64,000 nt of DNA from Chryseobacterium fluminis (GTDB lineage Bacteria; Bacteroidota; Bacteroidia; Flavobacteriales; Weeksellaceae), in the NCBI RefSeq assembly GCF_026314945.1, contig NZ_CP111121.1:4588001-4652000 (forward strand), read 5' to 3'. A model generated the notes under the pieces. It did no database searches, had not been told where the DNA came from, and saw nothing but the letters and a program-made list of their open reading frames with translations. Of the stretch, positions 42,260 to 52,332 are shown piece after piece (the first letter of the stretch is position 1; each line of letters begins with the position of its first letter). The position numbers and the translations under genes were made by a program.

Positions 42260-45200
42260 ATGTTAAATAGGAGGACAAGAAGTTTATTTTTGGCTCTGTT
42301 TTTTGCTCTCATCAGTACTTTTACTTTTTCACAAAGTAGAGACCGGGTGGGGACGGTTCAGAGACCTTCATCCCAATCTATGAAAGCAGGAGCATTTATA
42401 GATGTAAATGCAGCAGGATATCCTGCATCAAACTTTAATATCTCACAATTAGTAAAAGATGTTTTAATTTCCGGCGGATCAAACTGTTCCAATGCAAATG
42501 TAAGTAATATCACGGTCTCTCCTAATTTAGCCGTAGGCAATGCCAACAGAAGCTGGGGGTATTTTAATAAAGCAGCCACCAATTTTCCTTTCGCGGAAGG
42601 AATCGTGCTTTCAACAGGACATGCTGCGAAAGCAGGGAATACCTTCCAGGGAACTCTGAGTGACGTGCTGCCGAGCGGGGGAGATGCTGACCTGGCCACT
42701 GCTTTGAATGTTCCGATTGATAAGCTTAAAGATGCTACTTCTATAGAATTTGATTTTGTTCCGAATTCTACAGAGGTTACATTCAGATATCTATTTGCAT
42801 CAAAAGAGTATCAGAATAATTTTACCTGTAATATCTCAGACGGTTTTGCGTTATTGCTGAAAAGATCAACGGATCCTACCTATACCAATTTAGCTGTTCT
42901 TCCCAATAACGCAGGACCTGTAAGCGTAACCAATATTATTCCTTCAGGAATGCCCTGCGGACCCAAAAATGCACAGTATTTCGGAGGGTTAAATAATCCT
43001 CAGATAGAAACCAACTTTAACGGGCGTACGGTTCCTTTAACAGCAAAAGCTACAGTAATACCCGGTCAGACCTATCATTTTAAAATGGTACTCGCCGATT
43101 ATGACGATACCAATTTTGACTCGGCCGTATTCCTCGAAGCAGGATCTTTCGATATCGGGGTCCAGATCTTAAATCCGGCGGGAGTCGCTCTTCCGTCTTC
43201 TGTTAATATGTGTGATAATGAGCCTCAGACCTTCACTGCATCAACACAGTTTGCCAGTGCCACTTATATCTGGTCTCTGAACGGAACTCCGATTCCCGGT
43301 GCCACAGGACCCAGTTATACTGCAACCCAGCCTGGTGTCTATACCGTACAGGTTTTTCTTGCAGGAAACACCTGTCCCGGAAGTGCCAGCATAACAGTTG
43401 TGGGAGGGACAGGCCCTACAGTTCAGAATGCCACCTTAACGGCCTGTTATACCCCCGGGAATGCCACCTATGATTTAACCTCTGCCCAGTCGTCAATAAG
43501 CACCACTGCAGGGGCCGTATTTTCATATTATGCCACCCTGGCAGATGCCAATGCGGGAAATACAAATACCATTGCCGCACCTACTGCATATCCCAGTGCC
43601 GGAGGTCAGACGGTCTATGTTCGTGTAACAACAGGGTTCTGTTCAAAAGTTGCTCAGCTGCAATTGGTAAAAGCACCGCAAATGACCGCAACAATTGCAC
43701 CGCCTGCAGTTTTAACCTGTACGAACTCACAGATAACATTGAATGCCTCCACATCAGTGTATCCTGCAGGATCCACATTCAACTGGACGACGGTAGGAGG
43801 GAATATAGTTTCAGGAGGGAATACTTTGACACCTGTCATTAACCTTGCAGGCACCTACACGCTTACCATTTCGAAAACATATCAGCCGGGTAATGTGATC
43901 TGTAGTACTACGGCCACTGTAACAGTGACCGGAGACAGCGCGCCGCCCGCAACAGGCTTAACAGCCTCAAAAATATCAATCTGTAACGGAGAATCAGTTA
44001 CGCTCACCGCTTCAGGAGGCGCAACCTATAATTGGGTAGGATTACCGGGAACCGGAAATACACAGACGGTTTCCCCTACTGCCACCACTACCTACACCGT
44101 GACCGCAGTAGGTGCCAATGGATGCGTTTCTCAAAATCCGGCGACCATTACCATTGAAGTTTCCCAACCGATTACCGTTCAGAATGCGACCTTATTAAAA
44201 TGCTATGAGCAGGGAGGAATTACGTATGATTTAACTTCAGCTCAGCCACAGATAACATCTGCAGGTACTGCAACATTTGCTTATTATCTACTGCAGGCAG
44301 ATGCCAACGCGGGAAATACGAATACCATTCCGGCTCCTGCAACGTTTTTAAGTGCAGGAAATCAGACTATTTATGTATTGGTCAGAAACGGGGGATGCAG
44401 TTATGTCGTTACTCTGCAGTTATTGTCGACCCCTCAGACTACCCTAACAATAGCTGCTCCACAAACCATTACCTGTACGACGAGTCAGGTTACATTAAAT
44501 GCGTCGGCGTCTGTAGTTCCTGCAGGCTCTACAGTTGCGTGGACGACTACGGGAGGAAATATTGTTTCCGGAGCCACGACCTTAACCCCGGTAGTGAATG
44601 CCGGCGGAGCATATACATTAACCGTGTCAAATGTAAACCAGCCGGGAAATCTGAACTGTACGTACACCGCTACAGTAAATGTTGTTCAGGATACCGCTCT
44701 GCCTGTTGCTGCCGTAGTTTCATCGGTTCCCAGGATTTGTGTTGGAGAATCACTTACATTAACTGCTTCCGGAGGGGTAACTTACAATTGGGTCGGACTG
44801 ACAGGAAATGGAAATACCCAGACTGTTTCTCCTACTACAACGACCGTTTATACGGTATATGCAGTGGGTGCAAACGGATGTATTTCTGCCAATCCCGCTA
44901 CAGTAACCGTAATTGTAGGTCCGCCTATTGCCGTGGTAGCTGCCTCAAAAACAAAAATATGTGTGGGTGAATCTGTTACCTTAACCGCTTCAGGAGGAAT
45001 TACCTATAATTGGGTAGGTCTTACCGGAAACGGAAACACCCAAATTGTTTCTCCTACGGTGACCACAGTCTATTCTGTGTTTGCATTGGGAGGAAATGGA
45101 TGTAGCTCTGTGAATCCCGCTACCGTTACTATCGAAGTAGTACCGGCTATCGAATCCACGCTGGAAAATGTATATGTTTGCGAAGGAGATACGGGGATTC

Positions 45201-45841
45201 TGGATGCAGGAGCAGGGCCGAATTACACCTATATATGGAGTACAGGAGCTACCACACAGACCATCTCTACCAATGTAGTAGGAACGTATTCAGTGACGAT
45301 AAGCAATGGAGTATGTTCTAAAGTGTACACCGCACAGCTGCTGAATCCTGATCTTCCCAAATTTACCAACGTTACGTATCTTGATCATGTATTGACTTTA
45401 TCCACAACGAACCCCAACGGAGGTGTACTGGAATATTCTATTGACGGAGGCGTAACATGGCAGTCGTCTAACGTTTTCCATAATGTACTTAACAATACGA
45501 ATTATAATCTAAAAGTAAGGGTAAAAGATGCTAACTGTAATACATCATTAGACTTCTTTACTTTCTTTGTCATTAATGCCATTACGCCCAATGCAGATGG
45601 CAAAAATGATGCGGTGGATTTCTCAGGGATAAGCAATTACAATAATTTTGCTGCCTCTGTCTACAACAGGTATGGTCAGGAAATCTTTAAAGCTACCAAA
45701 GCTGATGCCGTATGGCGAGGAAGCATCAGAGGAGTGAATTTACCTACAGCTACCTACTGGTACAGAGTTCAGTGGGAAAATCCTGCAAGTAAAAAACTTG
45801 AGCTGAGAACAGGCTGGATTTTACTGAAAAACAGAAATTAA
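42260..45841 (+). CDS. Secreted choice-of-anchor L protein, T9SS type B sorting domain, paralogue 2 with extra Ig-like repeats
   Basis: At 1193 residues this is the longest of the trio. It has a signal peptide (RSLFLALFFALISTFTFSQ), a choice-of-anchor L domain (about 35-310, with FPFAEGIVLSTGHAAKAGN) and then a series of Ig-like modules. The DNA from about 43970 to 45140 contains three copies of a module with ICNGESVTLTASGGATYNWV or close variants, next to longer QNATL ... modules that occur twice. The C-terminal CHU_C domain (NAITPNADGKNDAVDF ... WILLKNRN) directs T9SS type B export. Paralogue 1 has fewer modules, so the number has changed by internal duplication. The role is probably structural or adhesive. 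A perfect hairpin terminates it. Confidence 0.88.
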   Translation: MLNRRTRSLFLALFFALISTFTFSQSRDRVGTVQRPSSQSMKAGAFIDVNAAGYPASNFNISQLVKDVLISGGSNCSNANVSNITVSPNLAVGNANRSWGYFNKAATNFPFAEGIVLSTGHAAKAGNTFQGTLSDVLPSGGDADLATALNVPIDKLKDATSIEFDFVPNSTEVTFRYLFASKEYQNNFTCNISDGFALLLKRSTDPTYTNLAVLPNNAGPVSVTNIIPSGMPCGPKNAQYFGGLNNPQIETNFNGRTVPLTAKATVIPGQTYHFKMVLADYDDTNFDSAVFLEAGSFDIGVQILNPAGVALPSSVNMCDNEPQTFTASTQFASATYIWSLNGTPIPGATGPSYTATQPGVYTVQVFLAGNTCPGSASITVVGGTGPTVQNATLTACYTPGNATYDLTSAQSSISTTAGAVFSYYATLADANAGNTNTIAAPTAYPSAGGQTVYVRVTTGFCSKVAQLQLVKAPQMTATIAPPAVLTCTNSQITLNASTSVYPAGSTFNWTTVGGNIVSGGNTLTPVINLAGTYTLTISKTYQPGNVICSTTATVTVTGDSAPPATGLTASKISICNGESVTLTASGGATYNWVGLPGTGNTQTVSPTATTTYTVTAVGANGCVSQNPATITIEVSQPITVQNATLLKCYEQGGITYDLTSAQPQITSAGTATFAYYLLQADANAGNTNTIPAPATFLSAGNQTIYVLVRNGGCSYVVTLQLLSTPQTTLTIAAPQTITCTTSQVTLNASASVVPAGSTVAWTTTGGNIVSGATTLTPVVNAGGAYTLTVSNVNQPGNLNCTYTATVNVVQDTALPVAAVVSSVPRICVGESLTLTASGGVTYNWVGLTGNGNTQTVSPTTTTVYTVYAVGANGCISANPATVTVIVGPPIAVVAASKTKICVGESVTLTASGGITYNWVGLTGNGNTQIVSPTVTTVYSVFALGGNGCSSVNPATVTIEVVPAIESTLENVYVCEGDTGILDAGAGPNYTYIWSTGATTQTISTNVVGTYSVTISNGVCSKVYTAQLLNPDLPKFTNVTYLDHVLTLSTTNPNGGVLEYSIDGGVTWQSSNVFHNVLNNTNYNLKVRVKDANCNTSLDFFTFFVINAITPNADGKNDAVDFSGISNYNNFAASVYNRYGQEIFKATKADAVWRGSIRGVNLPTATYWYRVQWENPASKKLELRTGWILLKNRN
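43970..45140 (+). repeat. Internal Ig-like module repeats in the T9SS type B gene
   Basis: Three related modules start near 43980, 44735 and 44955. The protein repeats GESVTLTASGG-x-TYNWVGL and the following NTQTVSPT-type strand. Two of them (44735, 44955) are close at DNA level. Confidence 0.75.
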
Positions 45842-45878
45842 TCCTTTTAAAAAAAACGTAAAAATTAAAATTTATTAT

Positions 45879-45916
45879 AAACGAAAGTCTCTCCAATTGG
45901 AGAGACTTTCGTTTTT
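45879..45916 (+). terminator. Perfect palindromic terminator of T9SS type B paralogue 2
   Basis: A 16-bp perfect stem (AAACGAAAGTCTCTCC with its complement) with loop AATT, flanked by A and T runs. Can act on both strands. Confidence 0.92.
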
Positions 45917-45962
45917 ATGATAAAAAAAGTTAAATATCTATATAGGATGTATAAAAAAAAAT

Positions 45963-45970
45963 TAAATTTG
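45963..45970 (+). promoter_or_regulatory. -7 element of third T9SS type B gene
   Basis: TAAATTTG, an exact match to TAnnTTTG, 16 bases before the ATG: the same distance as in the two paralogues. Confidence 0.5.
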
Positions 45971-45986
45971 TTGAAACAAAAATATT

Positions 45987-48367
45987 ATGAAGAGATATCT
46001 ACTGTTATTTTCCTTATTTTTAGTCTCGTCCAATTTTCTTTTTTCACAAAATTTACCCACCCGAAAAGTTAACATAAAGCCCAGGCCCGGCCTGGATAAA
46101 AAAGCAGGTACTTTTATTGATGTTAATGCTCCTTCTTATGCTGCAACAGGCTATAATATAACCCAATTGGTAAAAGACATACTCATTTCATCGGGTACCA
46201 ACTCCTGTGTAACACCCAATGTCTCCAATGTAGTGGTCACTCCTGGATTAGCTGCAAGTAACAGTGACAGAGCCTGGGGATACTTTCATAAAGGGACCAC
46301 AAACTTCCCGTTTAAAGACGGTATCGTCTTAATGACCGGCAAAGTCAGTGAGGCGGGAAATGCATATATTGATGTAAATTCACCGGTAAGTACAGGTGGT
46401 TTCAATGTAGGAACCGGGAGTAATCCGACCTGGTGGCAGCGACTAACCCTACAGTCTCATTGCAGGATGCGGTAATCTTGGAATTCGATTTTGTTCCTAC
46501 CTCATCCCAGGTTAAATTTAATTATCTTTTCGCTTCAGAAGAATATACCGGTACTTTTCCCTGTAACTATTCAGACGCATTTGCGTTATTATTAAGACCT
46601 TCTACAGGCGGACCTTACCAGAATATGGCGGTATTGCCCAATGGTGCAGGTCCGGTGAGTGTTACCAATATCCGTCCGGATACCCAGTTTGATGGGAGTA
46701 ATCTCTATTGCGGACCTGTAAACCCAACGTTTTTTGGAGGTTATAACACAACACATATAGAAACTAACTTTAGTGGAAGAACGATTCCTCTTACTGCAAC
46801 GGCTACGGTGACACCGGGACAGTCCTACCATTTTAAAATGGTGCTTGCCGATGCGACCGACAGAAGTTATGACTCGGCAGTGTTTTTGGAAGGAGGCTCT
46901 TTTAATATCGGAGTAGAGCTATTAGATCCTACGGGAGCGACTCTTCCCGAAGAAATTAATGTATGTGATAACGTTCCGCAGGTAATTACGGCATCCGTAA
47001 GTGACCCGAATATGTCTTACCAGTGGTTTTTTAACGGGACACTCGTGCCGGGGGCGACAACTAATATCATTACTGCTACCCAGCCCGGAAATTATAAAAT
47101 TCAGGTGACCTACCCGGGAAGTCCATGTCCTGGAGAAGCAACCATCAAAATAAACGGAGGAACAACGCCTGTTGCCAATGACGCCACATATCTGCTGTGT
47201 ACTACTCCGGATATTACAACATTCGATCTCTCCGGGGCTATGCCGTTAATCAGTACGACGCCGGGAGCTGTTTTCCGTTTTTATGTCAATCAGGCTGATG
47301 CCGTTGCCCAGAACAATAACTATATTCAGAATATTTTAAATTATAACGGTACTGACGGTCAGATTTTATATGTAGTGGTTTCTAATGGTGGCTTCTGTAG
47401 CAAAACTATAGAACTTACTTTACAGAAGGAGCAGACCCCTAAAGCAAGTGTTGTTGCATCAAAATTGAAAATCTGCCCGGGAGAATCTGTAGATTTGACG
47501 GCAACCGGGGGAACAACTTATTTATGGAGCAACTTTATGGGAACGGTAAATGCGCAGACGGTAACGTTATACAATACCACTACATTTACGGTATATGCCA
47601 TCGGGCCGAAAGGATGTAAATCTTTACAGCCTGCCACTATTACTGTTGAGGTAGTTCCGGAAATTACATCTTCATTAGCGGATGTTCAGGTATGTCTGGG
47701 AGACAGAGTAGTGCTGGACGCAGGAGCAGGACCGAATTATAAATATTTATGGAATACAGGAGAAACAACCCAGACCATCGTGGTAGATCAGTGGGGATTA
47801 TATTCAGTAGCTATCGATAACGGATACTGTACAAGAACATTTGAAGCTAAAGTGGCAGCACCGGCACTTCCTTTCATCTCGAATATAGATTACGTAAGCA
47901 ATACTTTGACGGTTACGGCAGAAAATCCCCCGATGAACAATACCCCAAGTACGTTGGAATATTCTGTCGATGGAGGCGTGACATGGCAGAATTCAAATGT
48001 GTTTCCGGGATTACAGAATAATACCAATTACAATATTCAGGTGAGAAGAATAGGGACACACTGCGTGGGTATCCTGGACTTCTATACTTTCAATATTTCG
48101 AATATTATCACACCCAATCAGGATGGTATTAACGATGTACTTGACCTGACAGCTTTAGGAAGTTTCAAAAACTTTAAAGGATCTGTATATGACAGGTACG
48201 GATCTGAAATTTTCAGATTTACGAAAGAAACTCCGATCTGGGACGGTACACTGGGTGGGAAGAAACTCTCTACTGCAACCTATTGGTACAAGTTCAATTT
48301 TGAATATCCGAAATCAAAAACTCAGATGAACTGGTCCGGATGGATCATGTTGAAAAACAGAGAATAA
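45987..48367 (+). pseudogene. Secreted choice-of-anchor L protein, T9SS type B, paralogue 3, with a one-base frameshift
   Basis: The first frame (45987-46475) has a signal peptide (MKRYLLLFSLFLVSSNFLFSQ) and the front of the choice-of-anchor L domain up to GTGSNP. It then goes out of frame. The second frame, open from before 46433, continues with DLVAATNPTVSLQDAVILEF, Ig-like modules and a full CHU_C domain (NIITPNQDGINDVLDL ... WIMLKNRE). In paralogue 1 the same place reads GSDPDLIAA. Here one G is missing (CCGACCTGG where CCGGACCTGG is expected, at about 46428). With that base restored the gene gives about 794 residues. Either a real, recent inactivation or a sequence error; the rest of the gene looks fully maintained. 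Confidence 0.88.
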
Positions 48368-48384
48368 TTTACTCAGAATAATAT

Positions 48385-48421
48385 AAAAAAAGCCTTTCAA
48401 ATCAAATTGAAAGGCTTTTTT
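48385..48421 (+). terminator. Bidirectional terminator between the T9SS type B gene and rsmA
   Basis: AAAAAAGCCTTTCAA pairs with TTGAAAGGCTTTTTT around a short loop. A and T runs on both sides; the flanking genes are convergent. Confidence 0.9.
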
Positions 48422-48453
48422 ATGAACCTGAAAACCAGGTCAGGAATATCTCA

Positions 48454-49224
48454 TTATTGATTTCCTTTCCAAAGTATCGTAAAGTCGATAAAGTCGGCGA
48501 CACTTAATTCTTCGGCTCTTTTATCCATGAATTCATGAGTTTTCAGAGCTTCGGGGATGTTCAGTACCTTTAAAGCATTGGACAGCTTTTTTCTTCTTTG
48601 ATTAAATCCGGCCTTTACAATTTGCTTAAACAGAACCTCATTTCCGGCTAAGCCTTCTTTAGGGTTTCTGGTAAGTCGGATTACCCCCGATTTAACCTTT
48701 GGCGGAGGGTTAAAAACATTTTCATGAACCGTAAATAAGTACGAAGTATCATAATAGGCCTGTATCAGGACCGAAAGAATACCATAATCCTTTGTTCTCG
48801 GAACAGCGGCCGTTCTCTCTGCCACCTCTTTCTGGAACATACCCACCATTTCAGGAATCAGCTCATAATAATCAATAATTTTAAATAAAATCTGTGAAGA
48901 GATATTATACGGGAAATTACCGATGATCGCAATCTGTTCTTCAGCAATAAAGTTAAAATCCTGCTTTAGAAAATCGCCCGTAAATGAATTCTCAGTAATG
49001 CCTGGATAGTTGTTTTTCAGGTATTCGATAGATTCGGTATCGATTTCTGCCAGATAAATGTTCTGGTCCTTTTCCAAAAGATATTTGGTAAGAACTCCCA
49101 TTCCGGGACCGACTTCCATGATATTCTTATAGCCTTCAAAACTAAGACCTTCTACGATTTTTTTCGCGATGTTTTCATCCGTCAAGAAGTGCTGACCCAG
49201 ATGTTTTTTTGCTTTTACACTCAA
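48454..49224 (-). CDS. rsmA: 16S rRNA (adenine1518-N6/adenine1519-N6)-dimethyltransferase, starting at TTG
   Basis: A 256-residue KsgA enzyme that dimethylates two adenines near the 3' end of 16S rRNA with S-adenosylmethionine. The N-terminus KAKKHLGQHFLTDENIAKKI is typical. The SAM motif is MEVGPGMGVLT (about 38-48), and the catalytic motif NFPYNISSQILF (about 102-113) matches N-x-P-Y. The start is TTG at 49224: no ATG lies in frame between it and the next upstream gene, and the start gives the usual MSVKAKKHLGQ. Divergent from ftsX with 91 bases between. Confidence 0.96.
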   Translation of the reverse strand: MSVKAKKHLGQHFLTDENIAKKIVEGLSFEGYKNIMEVGPGMGVLTKYLLEKDQNIYLAEIDTESIEYLKNNYPGITENSFTGDFLKQDFNFIAEEQIAIIGNFPYNISSQILFKIIDYYELIPEMVGMFQKEVAERTAAVPRTKDYGILSVLIQAYYDTSYLFTVHENVFNPPPKVKSGVIRLTRNPKEGLAGNEVLFKQIVKAGFNQRRKKLSNALKVLNIPEALKTHEFMDKRAEELSVADFIDFTILWKGNQ

Positions 49225-49315
49225 AGTTTTTATGATTTTATTAACAGTGATTTTCTCTTTTTCGTTCCCAAATTTCGGAAGTTTTTTTCTATTTTAGCCA
49301 AAAATTTTAATATTA

Positions 49316-50215
49316 ATGGCTAAATCTGTAGATGAATTTAATAAGAAAAGGCTTAGGTCTAGCAATATTACTGTAGTAATAAGTATCGCCTTAGTGTTAT
49401 TTTTGTTGGGATTAATGGGACTTATTTTAATTAATGCCCAGAAATATTCCGACTATATCAAAGAACAGCTGGTCGTGAATGCCTACTTTGATGAGAACTA
49501 TGATGCTAAAGACTCTTTAAAAATTGCTAAAATGGAGGCCGAGACCTTTAAAGAGGTACAGACTTTAGCTCCGGTAAAAAAAGCTACTTATATTACACGG
49601 GAAATGGCTGCCAAAGAAGCCAAAAAAAGTATGGGAATCGATAGTGATGCCCTTTTTGAAGAAAATATATTCCCGTCTTCTATAGAAATTGCATTAAAAC
49701 CTGAATTTGTAGACCCTGCCAAAATTAATCAGGCGATCAAAGCGATTAAATCTGTTCCCGGCATCATCGATGTGAAAAATGACAGTACCCTGATGGTAGA
49801 TGTTTATAACAACCTGAGCAGAATTCTGAAATGGATCCTCGGATTCTCTATTTTATTTCTGGTATTGGCTGTTGTTTTAATTAATAACTCTATCAGGCTG
49901 AAGATATTCTCCAAAAGATTTATCATTAAAACCATGCAGCTGGTGGGAGCGAAGAGAAGATTTATCCTTAAGCCGTTCATTACTGAGGCGGTAATTCTGG
50001 GAGCCATAGGTTCCGGGATCGGACTTCTGGCTTTATGCGGAATCTGGTATTATTTTACAAGCCAGATCGGTTCAGCATTTGTTCAGGATAATCAGCAGTA
50101 TGTATGGTTGGTAATCCTGGTATTCGGGGTGGGCATATTTATTTCCGTACTCAGTACCATTGTGGCCACCTGGAGATTCTTAAGATCAAACGTTGACGAT
50201 TTATACTATTCTTAA
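49316..50215 (+). CDS. ftsX: Cell division protein FtsX (permease-like)
   Basis: A 299-residue inner-membrane protein with the FtsX layout: a helix (about 20-42), a large periplasmic domain (about 45-165) and three C-terminal helices (about 170-295). With the FtsE ATPase it controls peptidoglycan hydrolases at the septum. ftsE is not next to it. Its stop is one base from the ATG of the DUF3098 gene. The order ftsX-DUF3098-uppP-truB is typical for Flavobacteriia, as far as I recall, and suggests a shared envelope-related operon. Confidence 0.93.
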   Translation: MAKSVDEFNKKRLRSSNITVVISIALVLFLLGLMGLILINAQKYSDYIKEQLVVNAYFDENYDAKDSLKIAKMEAETFKEVQTLAPVKKATYITREMAAKEAKKSMGIDSDALFEENIFPSSIEIALKPEFVDPAKINQAIKAIKSVPGIIDVKNDSTLMVDVYNNLSRILKWILGFSILFLVLAVVLINNSIRLKIFSKRFIIKTMQLVGAKRRFILKPFITEAVILGAIGSGIGLLALCGIWYYFTSQIGSAFVQDNQQYVWLVILVFGVGIFISVLSTIVATWRFLRSNVDDLYYS

Positions 50216-50216
50216 C

Positions 50217-50516
50217 ATGGGCAAAAAAACAAATAAATTTTCCGCTGCAAATTTTGGTAAGGAAACTACCGAAACTCCACAGGAGAATACATTCTATTTC
50301 GGACAGCAAAACTTTAAGTGGATGCTTATTGGTCTTGCATTTATTGTGGTGGGTTTTCTACTCATGATGGGATCTGATGCTAATACCGTAGATGGTAAAT
50401 TTGATCCGGATTCCTGGAATGACGGTATATTTTCGATCCGAAGAATAAGAATCGCCCCGTTGTTTGTGGTGATCGGATTTGTGATTGAAGGATATGCAAT
50501 CTTAAAAAGAAAATAA
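50217..50516 (+). CDS. DUF3098 family small membrane protein
   Basis: 99 residues from the ATG at 50217 (MGKKTNKFSAANFGKETTET). An in-frame ATG at 50193 would overlap ftsX by 23 bases and adds nothing conserved, so I chose the later one. Two membrane helices (about 36-55 and 79-95) flank a polar loop (DGKFDPDSWNDGIFSIRRIR). Family of unknown function, restricted to Bacteroidota. Second gene of the ftsX group. Confidence 0.88.
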   Translation: MGKKTNKFSAANFGKETTETPQENTFYFGQQNFKWMLIGLAFIVVGFLLMMGSDANTVDGKFDPDSWNDGIFSIRRIRIAPLFVVIGFVIEGYAILKRK

Positions 50517-50605
50517 CAATAATGTATTTTGAAGATTAAGAAGTAGCGGAGTTCAGAATAATCTGAATTTCAAAACCTCTTAATCTTTAAATTTTTAGAT
50601 GTACT

Positions 50606-51424
50606 ATGGATTTAATTGAAGCAATTATTATTGCCATTGTTGAAGGATTAACGGAGTATCTGCCTATTTCTTCAACCGCGCATATGGGATTTACAGCCAA
50701 TTTAATGGGCTTACCGGAAGATGAATTTTTAAAAATGTTTCAGGTTTCCATACAGTTTGGAGCCATTCTGTCTGTTGTGGTAGCCTATTGGAAAAAATTC
50801 TTTGATTTTAATAATCTTAAATTTTATTATAAATTAGCTTTTGCGGTAATTCCTGCGCTGGTATTAGGCTATTTACTGGATGACAAGATCGAAGCGGTTC
50901 TGGGAAATCAGATTGCCATTTCATCTGTTTTGGTATTGGGAGGAGTGGTCCTGTTATTTGCAGATAAATGGTTCAAAAACCCTAAAATTAATGATGAAAA
51001 GGGAATCTCTGTTAAAAATGCAGTCATGATAGGATTCTGGCAATGTCTCGCGATGATGCCCGGAACCAGCCGAAGCGCAGCCTCCATTATCGGAGGGATG
51101 GCCCAGGGACTTACCCGAAAAGCTGCGGCCGAATTTTCATTCTTTCTGGCGGTGCCTACCATGTTGGCGGTTACTGTATACTCGGTTTTTGTAAAAACAT
51201 GGGGTAAAGAAACCGGAAATCCTCAGAAAGGGTACGAAATGATTATGGCTTCACAGGATCATATCACGATTTTCATCATAGGAAATGTGGTAGCTTTCAT
51301 TGTGGCTTTAATTGCGATCAAGGCCTTTATCGGAGTGCTGAACAAATATGGTTTCAAACCTTGGGGATGGTATCGTATTTTTGTAGGTATTGCCCTTTTA
51401 ATTTACTTTCAGTTTTTTAAATAG
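50606..51424 (+). CDS. uppP: Undecaprenyl-diphosphatase (bacitracin resistance protein)
   Basis: This 272-residue integral membrane enzyme recycles undecaprenyl pyrophosphate to the monophosphate, the lipid carrier for cell-wall synthesis. Both family motifs are present: EGLTEYLPISSTAH (about 14-27, catalytic glutamate and serine) and PGTSRSAASI (about 152-161, arginine). About eight helices. A 90-base gap to the previous gene; the following 209 bases hold no gene that I can see. Confidence 0.96.
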   Translation: MDLIEAIIIAIVEGLTEYLPISSTAHMGFTANLMGLPEDEFLKMFQVSIQFGAILSVVVAYWKKFFDFNNLKFYYKLAFAVIPALVLGYLLDDKIEAVLGNQIAISSVLVLGGVVLLFADKWFKNPKINDEKGISVKNAVMIGFWQCLAMMPGTSRSAASIIGGMAQGLTRKAAAEFSFFLAVPTMLAVTVYSVFVKTWGKETGNPQKGYEMIMASQDHITIFIIGNVVAFIVALIAIKAFIGVLNKYGFKPWGWYRIFVGIALLIYFQFFK

Positions 51425-51633
51425 ATAGTATAAACTTTGCCTGCTTAAGCCTTTTATTTGGAGTCGTTTCTATGCTCTGCTCAACAAAATAACAGCCCAC
51501 AGGATAGAGAATATTCTGTGCATTTAAAAGATGATAATCCCACGCGGAAACTGTTGTTCGTAAAGAAGCAGTTGCCGGCTGTCAGATCACTGTCAGTAAA
51601 CAATTTAAATAATTATTTCGAAATTTTAAAATA

Positions 51634-52332
51634 ATGACAGCTGAAGATCTTCAATCAGGATATATATTTTTATTGGATAAGCCATTGGACTGGACTTCTT
51701 TTCAGGCAGTCAATAAGATGAAATATAAGCTCAAACGAGAGTTTAATCTTCCTAAAAAATTTAAAATCGGTCATGCCGGAACTTTAGATCCGCGGGCAAC
51801 GGGACTTCTTATTGTCTGTTGTGGAAAATTCACCAAAAAAATTTCCGAAATCCAGGATGCACCTAAAGAATACTGGACCGAAATAAAAATCGGCGTTCAG
51901 ACAGAATCCTATGACACCGAAAAACCTGAAATTCTGCAACAGGACATTTCAGAAATTACTGAGGAACATGTTAACAAAGCCTTAGAAAAATTTGTGGGAG
52001 AAATAGAGCAGAAGCCTCCGGTATTTTCAGCGATAAAAATAGATGGACAAAGAGCCTATAATCTGGCAAGGGCAGGAGAGGATGTAGAAATGAAGTCCAG
52101 GAAGACCACGATTTTTTATATTAGGGATATTGAGATCAATTTTCCTCTGGTAAGCTTTACCGTAGGATGCTCGAAAGGAACTTACATCCGGAGTCTTGCC
52201 CATGATATCGGGCAGGAATTGGGTGTGGGTGCTTATCTTACCCAGTTAAGAAGAACAAAAATAGGAGATTATACCATAGAAAATGCAACAGATCGGTTTT
52301 TGGAAAACGAATTCAGATTTGAAAATTTATGA
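51634..52332 (+). CDS. truB: tRNA pseudouridine-55 synthase
   Basis: A 232-residue enzyme that makes pseudouridine at position 55 in the T-loop of tRNAs. The catalytic motif KIGHAGTLDPRATGLLIV (about 45-62) contains the essential aspartate. KPPVFSAIKIDGQRAY (about 129-144) and CSKGTYIRSLAHDIG (about 177-191) are also intact. It lacks the PUA domain, as in the short bacterial type. Its stop overlaps the next ATG by four bases (ATGA), so the outer-membrane protein gene is coupled to it. Confidence 0.96.
   Translation: MTAEDLQSGYIFLLDKPLDWTSFQAVNKMKYKLKREFNLPKKFKIGHAGTLDPRATGLLIVCCGKFTKKISEIQDAPKEYWTEIKIGVQTESYDTEKPEILQQDISEITEEHVNKALEKFVGEIEQKPPVFSAIKIDGQRAYNLARAGEDVEMKSRKTTIFYIRDIEINFPLVSFTVGCSKGTYIRSLAHDIGQELGVGAYLTQLRRTKIGDYTIENATDRFLENEFRFENL

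Noticed and set aside
44395..44970. 191-codon frame inside the second T9SS type B gene
   Set aside because: A shadow in another frame of strongly repetitive coding sequence; cysteine- and arginine-rich composition is typical of shadow frames.
46425..46440. Programmed frameshift in the third type B gene
   Set aside because: No slippery heptamer of X-XXY-YYZ type and no downstream structure seen; a simple one-base loss explains it.
50193..50216. Earlier ATG for the DUF3098 gene
   Set aside because: It would overlap ftsX by 23 bases; MGKKTNK at 50217 starts one base after the ftsX stop and fits the family's normal N-terminus.
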